In this document: one piece after another, positions 22,610-29,919 of the stretch | Position numbering within the stretch: the stretch's first letter is position 1 | Layout of the letters: each line of letters starts with the position of its first letter | Source: CAZGLR01 sp964526635 | Lineage (GTDB): Bacteria; Zixibacteria; MSB-5A5; GN15; JAAZOE01 | Assembly: GCA_964526635.1 (NCBI GenBank) | Contig: CAZGLR010000030.1 | Coordinates: forward strand, 1-30,254 | Reading direction: 5' to 3' | Length of the DNA stretch: 30,254 nucleotides | Translations under genes and position numbers: made by a program | The notes under the pieces: generated by a model | What the model was told of the DNA's origin: nothing | What the model saw: only the letters and a program-made list of their open reading frames with translations | The model's database searches: none

Positions 22610-23923
22610 TTAACGGTCATCGGCCAGACGGAGGCCGGTAAATTGCCATCGTTTTTCCGGTTGGAAGAAATTTCTATATGATGTTCTGATATGTGATTGC
22701 GGCGTTGCGCAGGAACCGCCACGAAGGACCATCTGGCCGCTCATGAATTTGCCATTGTATTCGCCCAGTGGATCCCTGGACTGCTTATACCCGGGATATG
22801 GCAGGTAGGCGCTTGCGGTCCATTCCCAGACATCGCCGATCATAGCATACAGCGATGCTTCAGTCATGATTTTGTCGTCGATTGGTTTCCCGGGATGATA
22901 ACGCTGATCATCCATCAGGAAGCCATCATGATGCATCAGGCCATTAGCCTGCGAGGCGACTTCCCATTCCGCTTCCGTCGGGAGCCGTTTGTCGGCCCAT
23001 CGGGCAAACGCCGCGGCTTCATAGTGACTGATGTGACACACCGGTTCAGAATCATTAACCGGCTTGAGGCCATGCAGGGTCATGACGTGCCAGTGGTTAT
23101 CGCGCGTTTCCCAGTGCAGCGGGGCCTTCCAGTTGAGGCGCCTGATAACATCCCAGCCATCGGACAGCCACAGTCGATGATCGCGATAGCCGCCATCGCG
23201 TATAAATTCGAGCCATTCACCGCAGGTTACGGTGCGGTTGGCGAGGCGGAAATCAGGGACGAGTGTATCGTGTCGGGGGAATTCATTGTCATAGGCGAAA
23301 ACGCCGCCAGTCGCCCCAATCTTGTGAATACCGCCTGAGATCGGTATATATCTTAATGGCGGTGAATCGGTCAGGGCCGGCTTTTCAGAAGGAGTGTACA
23401 TCGGTCGAAACGGATCGGCGGCGAAGATATGCTTGATATCGGTGAGAAGCAGTTCCTGATGCTGCTGTTCGTGATTGATACCGAGGCGAAGCATTGGTTC
23501 GATTTGTTTCAAATTGTTTTCATTGGCGTTTTGCATGAGATTAACCATGCGGTCAGTGATGGCTTCGCGGTAGGTCAACACTTCGGCCACGGTTGGTCGT
23601 GACAGGGTTCCGCGGAGGGCGCGGTCAACGCGATCGCCGAAGGCTTCATAGTAGGAATTGAAAACAAAATAATACAGGTCATGATGTTTTTTGAAATTCG
23701 GTTCGAATTGCTCCAGGATAACCTGCTCATAAAACCAGGTAGTATGGCCAAGGTGCCATTTGGGCGGGCTGACATCCTCGACCGGCTGGACGATATGGTC
23801 CTCAATCGCCAGCGGACGACAGATGTTTTCGGTTTGCCGGCGGGCGGCGGCAAATGTTTTGATCATCGCCATGCGATCGACAGCGGCGATGGCGGCAGTA
23901 GTTTCTTTCTGATTTGATGACAT
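22610..23923 (-). CDS. egtB: ergothioneine biosynthesis sulfoxide synthase EgtB
   Basis: EgtB is a non-heme Fe(II) enzyme that uses O2 to join hercynine with a thiol (cysteine or gamma-glutamylcysteine). The 437-residue protein has an N-terminal DinB-like domain with PPKWHLGHTTWFYEQVIL and the iron-binding HEQQHQELLLTDIKH (H-x3-H-x-E) near residue 150. A C-terminal FGE/sulfatase-modifying fold follows: RLPTEAEWEVAS, GDVWEWTASAY, MVLRGGSCATPQSHIR and GLRLADD. egtD follows at once; egtA, egtC and egtE are not nearby, so the thiol donor may be free cysteine as in some two-gene systems. The ATG at 23923 lacks a clear ribosome site; a Met 17 codons in is an alternative. Confidence 0.93.
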   Translation of the reverse strand: MSSNQKETTAAIAAVDRMAMIKTFAAARRQTENICRPLAIEDHIVQPVEDVSPPKWHLGHTTWFYEQVILEQFEPNFKKHHDLYYFVFNSYYEAFGDRVDRALRGTLSRPTVAEVLTYREAITDRMVNLMQNANENNLKQIEPMLRLGINHEQQHQELLLTDIKHIFAADPFRPMYTPSEKPALTDSPPLRYIPISGGIHKIGATGGVFAYDNEFPRHDTLVPDFRLANRTVTCGEWLEFIRDGGYRDHRLWLSDGWDVIRRLNWKAPLHWETRDNHWHVMTLHGLKPVNDSEPVCHISHYEAAAFARWADKRLPTEAEWEVASQANGLMHHDGFLMDDQRYHPGKPIDDKIMTEASLYAMIGDVWEWTASAYLPYPGYKQSRDPLGEYNGKFMSGQMVLRGGSCATPQSHIRTSYRNFFQPEKRWQFTGLRLADDR

Positions 23924-23957
23924 ACAAATCTGGACATTTTTAACGGTGATAACTTAG

Positions 23958-23981
23958 TATCAGTAACACCTCGTACTGATA
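23958..23981. promoter_or_regulatory. 24-bp dyad upstream of egtB, possible operator
   Basis: TATCAGTA and TACTGATA form perfect 8-bp arms around an 8-bp centre, 34 bp upstream of the egtB start and ahead of the egtBD operon. The spacing and symmetry suit a dimeric regulator. A -10-like GATACT on the minus strand overlaps one arm. A binding role is inference. Confidence 0.4.
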
Positions 23982-24036
23982 TTTGTTCCACTCTCCTCTC
24001 CCCTGCCGGTGATGCCGGGGAAGATGGCCATGGCGG

Positions 24037-24059
24037 CGGTAGTGAGGCATACCACTACC
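24037..24059. other. hairpin between msrA and egtB
   Basis: GGTAGTG and CACTACC are perfect 7-bp arms with an 8-nt loop, in the 146-bp gap just after the msrA stop on the minus strand. No T tail follows, so it is a poor intrinsic terminator. It could stabilise the msrA 3' end or separate msrA from egtBD. Confidence 0.4.
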
Positions 24060-24069
24060 CGACCTGATT

Positions 24070-24729
24070 TTACCAGAGATTGCAACTGTTGCGGCCGCGT
24101 TTTTCAAGATACTGCTGATGATAATCTTCGGCTTTGTAATAGGCTCCGGCCGGCGTAATTTCGGTGACAATTGGTCGCGAGAAGTTGCCATTTTTTTCCA
24201 AAGCTTCCTTCGAGGCTTTTGCCTGCGCTTCCTGTTCCGGCGTATGATAGAAAATCGCCGAGCGATATTGATTTCCAATATCGGGGCCCTGACGGTTCAA
24301 CTGGGTGGGATCATGGATTTCCCAAAAGACACCCAGAAGGTCGTCGTAACCGACTTTAGCGGGGTCGTAGATAACCTCTACCGCTTCAGCATGTCCTGTT
24401 TTCTTCGAGCAGACCTGTTCATAGGTCGGATTTTCGGTGGTGCCGCCGGTATAGCCGACTGAGGTCGAGACAACGCCAGCGATTTTTCTAAAGGCTGCTT
24501 CCACGCCCCAGAAGCAACCGGCTGCAAAAGTCGCTTTTTCCATGTTTTCCATCTCCATTGTTGGCGCCTGGGCATCAGTGACATTATTGAACGTGTTCGA
24601 CCTGGGGGATTTTGCGGGGGTTTCTTTACCGCCGGAGGTCATTCCAGTACCGGCATAGCTTATGATAACCGCGATCACCAGTGTCAGACCCAGTAGCAGA
24701 CGGGTCCAGGTTACTGTAAACAGTCCCAT
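24070..24729 (-). CDS. msrA: peptide-methionine (S)-S-oxide reductase MsrA, membrane-anchored
   Basis: MsrA repairs oxidised methionine. The catalytic signature ATFAAGCFWGVEAAFRKI is present with the nucleophilic Cys in GCFWG. Further family motifs are VGYTGGTTENPTYEQVCS, TGHAEAVEVIYDP, FWEIHDPTQLNRQGPDIGNQ, RSAIFYH and AEDYHQQYL. A terminal Cys in RNSCNLW may be the resolving residue. An N-terminal hydrophobic helix (LLLGLTLVIAVIISYAGTG) and a linker precede the domain, so the enzyme is probably exported and anchored, acting on envelope proteins. I start at the ATG at 24729 because GGAAGGA lies eight bases before it; the longer frame to 24780 has no such site. It sits next to egtBD, a shared oxidative-stress theme. 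Confidence 0.93.
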   Translation of the reverse strand: MGLFTVTWTRLLLGLTLVIAVIISYAGTGMTSGGKETPAKSPRSNTFNNVTDAQAPTMEMENMEKATFAAGCFWGVEAAFRKIAGVVSTSVGYTGGTTENPTYEQVCSKKTGHAEAVEVIYDPAKVGYDDLLGVFWEIHDPTQLNRQGPDIGNQYRSAIFYHTPEQEAQAKASKEALEKNGNFSRPIVTEITPAGAYYKAEDYHQQYLEKRGRNSCNLW

Positions 24730-24742
24730 AACGTATCCTTCC

Positions 24743-24772
24743 TTTCTCCCTATAACGCAAAAACGGGAGAAA
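24743..24772 (-). promoter_or_regulatory. stem-loop in the msrA 5' leader
   Basis: TTTCTCCC and GGGAGAAA make a perfect 8-bp stem with a 14-nt loop. Its 3' arm runs directly into the msrA ribosome-binding sequence (AAAGGAAGGA), so folding could affect initiation. A regulatory role is inferred from position alone. Confidence 0.35.
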
Positions 24773-24831
24773 TGGATCATATTATTTCATGGATTATTTT
24801 GGTAGTGGTTGACTGCACATACCGGGATCGG

Positions 24832-25824
24832 CTATTCAGTGAAATTGAGATTTTCCGGGCCGAGCATGGTCGTAAACGTATCGAGCATTGTCCGGTTGAA
24901 TTTCTCGTGTGTATCGTACATCTCATTCAGGGCCGGAAAGGCCTCCTTGGCGCGGCGGTATGAACGGTTGGTTGTCATGGCGTCGAAGACATCGGCGACC
25001 GCCACAATTTTGCTGTATTGATGAATTTTCGGGGCAGTCAAGCCGTAGGGATATCCGGTGCCATCTTCCCGCTCATGATGTTCCAGAATTGGGTAATGGG
25101 CATCGTATGGTATAATCTCCGATTCGAGCACCATCCCGAAACCATATTGCGGGTGTCGTTTGACAACAGCCATCTCGGTGTCGGTCAGGGGTCCCCGTTT
25201 GTCGAGGATATCGGTGGAAATTTTTGACTTGCCGATGTCGTGGAGCAGGGCGCCGGTTCCGATATGATGCAGTTTTTCCTGATCATCGATACCCAGGCGC
25301 CGGGCCAGTGCGATCGATAAGGCGCAGACATTGACCGAGTGGGTAAATATGGTGTAATCAAAGGACATAACATTCAGGAGACTGTAAAAAGCCCGCTGGC
25401 TTTTTATCAAATGCATCGTGGTTGATTCAACGAGTCTGATACTTCGCCGGAGATTTTCCGGGAGACCCGGATTATCCAGCAAATCCGTCACCAGCGATTT
25501 GGCACACTCATAGACAATACCCGACTTGGTATCTTCCTCGATATCCGGATCATGGACAATATCCATCAGATGAGACTCGATATACTGGTTGTATGTCCTG
25601 CGGTCTTCACCCTCGACGTACAGACTTACCACACCATTGTCAATAAGGGTCTGGCGGGTTTTTTCAGTAAACGGCAACCGGGGGTCCCGGAATAATACAT
25701 ATTCGCGGCCGACATGGATATACAGACGGAAATCGAGAGTGCTGTCGATACGCAGGGAGTTGAGTTCAATGGGAATGTAGCTTTTTTCTTTTTGTGCGGT
25801 TTCTTTACCGACCAGTTTCATCAT
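24832..25824 (-). CDS. HD-GYP domain phosphodiesterase (c-di-GMP-type)
   Basis: The 330-residue protein has an N-terminal all-beta/alpha region (IPIELNSLRIDSTLDFRLYI onward, about 1-130) often found before HD-GYP domains. The HD-GYP domain follows at about 150-320. Metal and signature motifs are intact: FTHSVNVCALSIALARRLG, LLHDIGKSKI, RHPQYGFGMV, LEHHEREDGTGYP and VADVFDAMTTNRSYRRA. Intact HD-GYP proteins hydrolyse c-di-GMP (or related dinucleotides), so this one is predicted active. No receiver domain is fused. It starts 21 bp after the hybrid-kinase-like gene, with GGGGGA just before the tandem ATGs, implying one operon and a functional link to that protein. Confidence 0.92.
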   Translation of the reverse strand: MMKLVGKETAQKEKSYIPIELNSLRIDSTLDFRLYIHVGREYVLFRDPRLPFTEKTRQTLIDNGVVSLYVEGEDRRTYNQYIESHLMDIVHDPDIEEDTKSGIVYECAKSLVTDLLDNPGLPENLRRSIRLVESTTMHLIKSQRAFYSLLNVMSFDYTIFTHSVNVCALSIALARRLGIDDQEKLHHIGTGALLHDIGKSKISTDILDKRGPLTDTEMAVVKRHPQYGFGMVLESEIIPYDAHYPILEHHEREDGTGYPYGLTAPKIHQYSKIVAVADVFDAMTTNRSYRRAKEAFPALNEMYDTHEKFNRTMLDTFTTMLGPENLNFTE

Positions 25825-25845
25825 TTCCCCCGAAGCGATGCCGGA

Positions 25846-28398
25846 TTAAAACATCCGGATTTTCTCAAGATGAGAGATATCATCCAGAAAACGGTTCAGC
25901 GCAGATGATATGGTTTCGATAGTTCCCGATACATCATCATAGCGGTAGTCGTCAAGTTGTACAATAAGCGATTCCGTTGGTCCCTGGACGCTGCCGGCGC
26001 CAAGTTGTTCGCTCATTCTGGACAGGCGGCGGCAGTTTTCACGGACCAGCGCCCAGGCTTTTTCGCGATATCCCTTTTTGATGGCATCGAGGTGTTTCGT
26101 GCTTTCGTCCTCGAAAGCGTCCAGCATATCGGTCAGTAAATCAATATCTCCCTGGGCAGCTTCGAGAATCTTCTCATAATCCAGATCCGACCCCTGGGGC
26201 GCCGTTTGATCACCTCGAGAAGGCTCAGGAATGGTTTCCGGAAGAGCATCGATCGTTTCGGCGAGTTTGGTATAGCCATCGACCGCAACATATTGATCAG
26301 TAAATGCGCCGATATCGAGGCTGTCGGATGTGTCTCCTGGTTCCATCATCACCAGCGACGGCACCGTGATACTGCCCGCCCGGAGCTTGTCGATGAGATG
26401 ACGCAGGTAGTCGGGATCATCAGCGGTTATCGACGAAGCATCGACAACGATAGCACGAGGGATTGAATTGACCGCGCGATCGAAATCAGTGCTGCTGCCG
26501 GCAATATCGACAGCAAATCCATGCTTGCGCAGAATACCTGAGAACATCACTTGATTGAGACGATCGGTCGACACCAGAAGCAGCTTCTGCGTTGTGGAGT
26601 TTTCTTCCCGATAATCAGCGGCGTTGTTTTTCGACGCTGTTGCTTCGTTGTCAGTGTTATCTTCATCAATGCTGTCTATGTCAGGAAGATCAATGATCTT
26701 CTCGAGCGCCGACAGCAGTTCATTCTGATTCAGCGGACGCTGCAGGATAGCTGCCAGGGACAGGTCGGAAAGATCATCATCCGGATGGCCGTAACAGGTT
26801 GCAATAATCCGTTCCCCCGGTAGCGCCTGATCATTCAGGAGCGAATCGAGAAGCCGGGTGCCGTCGGCGGCGACGGCATCGAGAGAGACGATCACGACAG
26901 CGATTCGGGCGTTGTCTGCTTCGGACTGTTCGACGGCGGCAGTAACGGCGTCGAAACCGGTACAGGATACCGGAGTGAGATTTATCGATTCAAGAATTGC
27001 CGCGATGTAGGTGCAATTAACCTCTTTGGGATCGATAATCAGGACACGTTCACCGGAATAGCTGATTGGTACTGGTGGAGAATCATTCTCTTTTCGCGGT
27101 TTCTTGGGGTCAAGCCAGAGACGGAAATGGAACGTCGCGCAGTTGTTATCGGCGCCGCTCTTTTCCTGCATCCAGATTTCACCGCCAAGCATCTCGACCA
27201 GCTGGCGGGCAATGGTCAGACGGATATGGTTTTCAAGGCACAGATCCTCGGGACGATCCTGCGAAAAGCCCAGGCAATCAAATAACGCGGCCGGTTCGCA
27301 ATCGGGGGAATGAGCCTGATCAGCCTGCAGGGTAAAATGAAAAATCGGCAGCAAATAGGGAGTAACTTCGATTTCGCAGCGTATAATCAGGTCGCCGCCA
27401 GTCGTGATACTCAACAGGTAGTCGAGGAGGTTTTTCAGAATGTACCGCATGCGGCCGGAATCACCTATCAGGGTATCCGGAATCAGGGGATCGCAGTGGC
27501 CGATGATTTCGATATGCTTCTCATGGGAGGTTTCAATAAACGGCGATATGGCGCTGCTGATCAAATCGCGCAGGCTGAACTGTGATTCGTTAAGTTTAAT
27601 ACTCCCGGAATCATACTCGATGACTTCGTCCAGATTTCCGGCAAAAAGGCGAAGCTTTTGCAGTTTATTGGCAACATCCACGTACTCATCATCGTGGGGA
27701 ATCAGATCGAAAGCCTGGGAAATTTCAATCAGATCGGTGTTGATGCGGCTGACAATCTCCTTCAGCAGCAGCTTGAATTGTTCCAGGCGGCAATCGGATT
27801 TTTCTTTCAAGGCCTTCATGCGGGCGGCAAAACGGGCGGCCTTTTTCTCATAATCCTTGATGACCCCGGCGGCGTGCTGCAGGTCGGCACGAGTCGCACC
27901 AGAAGTGTCAACCAGCTCGCGACGCTCGAAACACCGCCCGATTATCTCACAGATGCCATCGATGAATTCCTGATTGTTCCAGATCAGATTTTCCTGCGGC
28001 TCATCGGTGGGATCCTCCATGTAGAAAACCTCAAAGATCCCCTCCGGGCGGTCGCCGACATGGATAATGCCGGATCGTTTCCAGTCAGTTTCGATGATGA
28101 AGTTGGTCGTTTTATGCTCGACACCATTGAGGACGATTCGACCTGATGTTTCATCGGGGTAGCGCCAGACAGTCGGAATCAGATCAAGCAAATCCCGCAG
28201 AACCGCCTCAATTGGTTTGTCCGAGGCCGTCAGGCTGATTGCTTCAAGCAAAACCTGACGGTGCTTTATGCATTCACCGATCTGGTGGAAGAGCGAAGCG
28301 TATTCGGATTCAACCCCCGAACAGATTTTTTCCAGTTCGGCGACGGCTGGTTTCAGTTTATGGGCAATCGTGTCTGTCACGCCGGATGCCCCTTTCAT
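25846..28398 (-). CDS. degenerate hybrid histidine-kinase-like protein (GAF, pseudo-HK, two REC-like, HPt-like)
   Basis: The 850-residue cytoplasmic protein has the order of a BarA-type phosphorelay. It runs GAF-like sensor (~45-160, with LLDLIPTVWRYPDE), coiled coil (~175-210), DHp-like helices (~205-265), ATPase-like domain (~275-428), REC-like 1 (~450-570), REC-like 2 (~604-718) and HPt-like bundle (~738-845). Key residues are lost. The H-box His is Lys213 (LLKEIVSRIN), the G1 and G2 ATP-lid glycines are absent, the REC1 phospho-Asp is Ser505 (VVIVSLDA) and its Lys is Arg554. REC2 keeps Asp653 but lacks the acidic pair and Lys, and the HPt His is Arg790 (NCRRLSRMSEQLGA). It is probably a scaffold or ligand sensor rather than a kinase, acting with the HD-GYP protein encoded next. 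Confidence 0.82.
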   Translation of the reverse strand: MKGASGVTDTIAHKLKPAVAELEKICSGVESEYASLFHQIGECIKHRQVLLEAISLTASDKPIEAVLRDLLDLIPTVWRYPDETSGRIVLNGVEHKTTNFIIETDWKRSGIIHVGDRPEGIFEVFYMEDPTDEPQENLIWNNQEFIDGICEIIGRCFERRELVDTSGATRADLQHAAGVIKDYEKKAARFAARMKALKEKSDCRLEQFKLLLKEIVSRINTDLIEISQAFDLIPHDDEYVDVANKLQKLRLFAGNLDEVIEYDSGSIKLNESQFSLRDLISSAISPFIETSHEKHIEIIGHCDPLIPDTLIGDSGRMRYILKNLLDYLLSITTGGDLIIRCEIEVTPYLLPIFHFTLQADQAHSPDCEPAALFDCLGFSQDRPEDLCLENHIRLTIARQLVEMLGGEIWMQEKSGADNNCATFHFRLWLDPKKPRKENDSPPVPISYSGERVLIIDPKEVNCTYIAAILESINLTPVSCTGFDAVTAAVEQSEADNARIAVVIVSLDAVAADGTRLLDSLLNDQALPGERIIATCYGHPDDDLSDLSLAAILQRPLNQNELLSALEKIIDLPDIDSIDEDNTDNEATASKNNAADYREENSTTQKLLLVSTDRLNQVMFSGILRKHGFAVDIAGSSTDFDRAVNSIPRAIVVDASSITADDPDYLRHLIDKLRAGSITVPSLVMMEPGDTSDSLDIGAFTDQYVAVDGYTKLAETIDALPETIPEPSRGDQTAPQGSDLDYEKILEAAQGDIDLLTDMLDAFEDESTKHLDAIKKGYREKAWALVRENCRRLSRMSEQLGAGSVQGPTESLIVQLDDYRYDDVSGTIETISSALNRFLDDISHLEKIRMF

Positions 28399-28524
28399 GG
28401 ATGCCCGAGCAGTTATCAGTAAAGTCCAATATCAAATCATTCGCAGAAGTAAATTCGAAGCTGCCACGCCAGCGAATAGTCTCTTCAATATATCGGAAAA
28501 CGGGTATATTGCTTGACCGCCGGC

Positions 28525-28540
28525 GTATGTAATCACATAC
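28525..28540. promoter_or_regulatory. 16-bp palindrome with forward promoter-like boxes
   Basis: GTATGT-AATC-ACATAC is a perfect inverted repeat followed by six T residues. On the plus strand TTGACC (28513-28518) lies 17 bp before CATACT (28536-28541), so the palindrome would fall in the spacer and -10 of a promoter reading toward the small frame at 28587. It could equally be an operator for the minus-strand hybrid-kinase gene 127 bp away. Confidence 0.3.
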
Positions 28541-28586
28541 TTTTTTATGCTATTATTACCCCGGAAAGTTATTTAAAGAGAACAAC

Positions 28587-28967
28587 ATGGACCAAAGAAT
28601 GAACCTTTTGGTCATTAATCCGGCTGATAAAAAGAACATTTTCCGCGGCAGAACATGAGGGCTGAGGTTAATTAAAGTATTACTTTATATAACACCTGTA
28701 ATATGCACAACAATAGCTTGTTTTGTGAGCATATGCAATAACGATCAACACCTCGACATCACCTCTGCCACCTACATCGATTCGGAAGATTCCCTGCGGC
28801 ATATTCGTATTCTGACCGACAGTACATGGACCTATGGCGGCCGATGGCGCCATGCTTGGATCTGGATTTGCCTGCCGGGTAGTCTCTTAAACAAGGATCA
28901 TCCCGAACCGGCCAGAGTGCCTGATTTGGGCACCAAACTCCAGCTTGCCGCCAAGTCGACGGGCTGA
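28587..28967 (+). CDS. small hypothetical secreted/lipoprotein-type frame interrupted by in-frame TGA
   Basis: An ATG at 28587, preceded six bases away by AAAGAG, opens 23 codons (ending KKNIFRGRT) that stop at TGA 28656-28658. The same frame then continues uninterrupted for 103 codons. The continuation starts GLRLIKVLLYITPVICTTIAC, a good signal-peptide or lipobox-like hydrophobic stretch, and goes on as DITSATYIDSEDSLRHIRIL and WTYGGRWRHAWIWICLP. Codon choice in the downstream part looks coding, with G/C third positions. The only ordinary start after the stop is GTG 28725, inside the hydrophobic region (80 residues). Either this is a nonsense-mutated gene, a sequencing error near the GGG run, or two separate small genes. 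No homologue recognised. Confidence 0.38.
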
Positions 28968-29030
28968 TAAGACGGTCACTGGAAGAATACAAGACGAGTC
29001 GACAGCTATGACATCTACTCAAAGCACAGA

Positions 29031-29609
29031 TTATGGCTGCCGGACTGCGCCATTCTCGTCAAAGAAGATTCTTTCACCCTTTGACACATCCGAACTTTTA
29101 TATACAACGGTAAATATTTCGGCGCCTTTATCATTGATGAGCCGGATTTTGTCACCGTCGTTTTTTAACTGGAATTTAGTCCCTCGCAGCCGTATTCGCA
29201 ATTCCTGGCCAGCCTCGATAACCTCCTCGAGCGTATGCACATTCTTGTCGCTGTCAATTAGGCTCCAGCCTTCAAGGTCGACAGCCTCCGGGCCGGTATT
29301 TGTCAGTGTGATATATTCATTGTCGCGATCAAGCCCGGCGGCATCGGGGAAACAGGAGACAATTTTGATGAACTTCTGGCCTGGTTTCGGCTCCGGGGCC
29401 AGTTCCGGGATATGTACGGCCAGCGGCAAGTCAACATCGTACTCCTCGGCCTCCTCCCTGGCGATATTCATCTTTTGAATAATAAGGTCAAGCTTGGCTT
29501 CGATACGATTGAGTTTGGCCTCGATCGTTTCAGCGCTCACACCTGATGTCAGGCCGAGTAACAAAGCGCCCAGCATGACGATTATCGTTGCACGGACTGT
29601 GATTTTCAT
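29031..29609 (-). CDS. secreted lamin-tail-domain (LTD) protein
   Basis: The 192-residue protein has a signal peptide (IIVMLGALLLGLTSGVSA, cleavage after residue 26), then a short heptad-like coil (ETIEAKLNRIEAKLDLIIQK). A proline-rich spacer follows, then an Ig-like LTD at about 78-178: KIVSCFPDAAGLDRDNEYI, TLTNTGPEAVDLEGWSL, QLKNDGDKIRLINDKGAEI. LTD modules occur in secreted and surface proteins of many bacteria and probably mediate binding; no enzyme domain accompanies it here. AAAGGA seven bases upstream supports the ATG. It stands alone on the minus strand. The function is not established. Confidence 0.85.
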   Translation of the reverse strand: MKITVRATIIVMLGALLLGLTSGVSAETIEAKLNRIEAKLDLIIQKMNIAREEAEEYDVDLPLAVHIPELAPEPKPGQKFIKIVSCFPDAAGLDRDNEYITLTNTGPEAVDLEGWSLIDSDKNVHTLEEVIEAGQELRIRLRGTKFQLKNDGDKIRLINDKGAEIFTVVYKSSDVSKGERIFFDENGAVRQP

Positions 29610-29791
29610 GCTTCATCCTTTTCTGAATATCTATTTGTCTTATATCAACAGCGTAGAGACCATTTTCGCAACGACAAAAAAAGATTATCTTAGTTACTGA
29701 ACAGGATGCGTTCTTTCGCCATGGCCCGTTTTGGCAGGCGGGCCGGGCCGCGGCCATAATGGAGTGTCTCTACATATGGTAGACGGCGTTA

Positions 29792-29919
29792 TCAGGCAAT
29801 TGTAAAGCTGATAATAAATGTTGTTCCGAGACCGACTTTCGACTCGATTTCTATTCGGGCGTTATGATTCTCTATGATCTTGCAACAGGTAACCACGAAA
29901 GCTCCCGTAAACAGCAGAC
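29792..29919 (-). pseudogene. 3' stub of a sensor histidine kinase
   Basis: The last ~40 codons of this minus frame read VVTCCKIIENHNARIEIES then KVGLGTTFIISFTIA and stop. This is the end of a HATPase_c domain (the K-I-I-E-x-H-x-G-x-I helix-strand and the G2-box GLGTTF). Upstream of TGAFVVTC the match ends abruptly, and the frame then translates the antisense of the IS leader. Insertion of the IS3-like element, or a join at about 29910-29920, removed the rest of the kinase. Confidence 0.68.

Noticed and set aside
22610..23923. Formylglycine-generating or sulfatase-modifying enzyme
   Set aside because: The FGE-like C-terminal fold is shared, but the N-terminal DinB-like domain with H-x3-H-x-E and the adjacent egtD identify EgtB.
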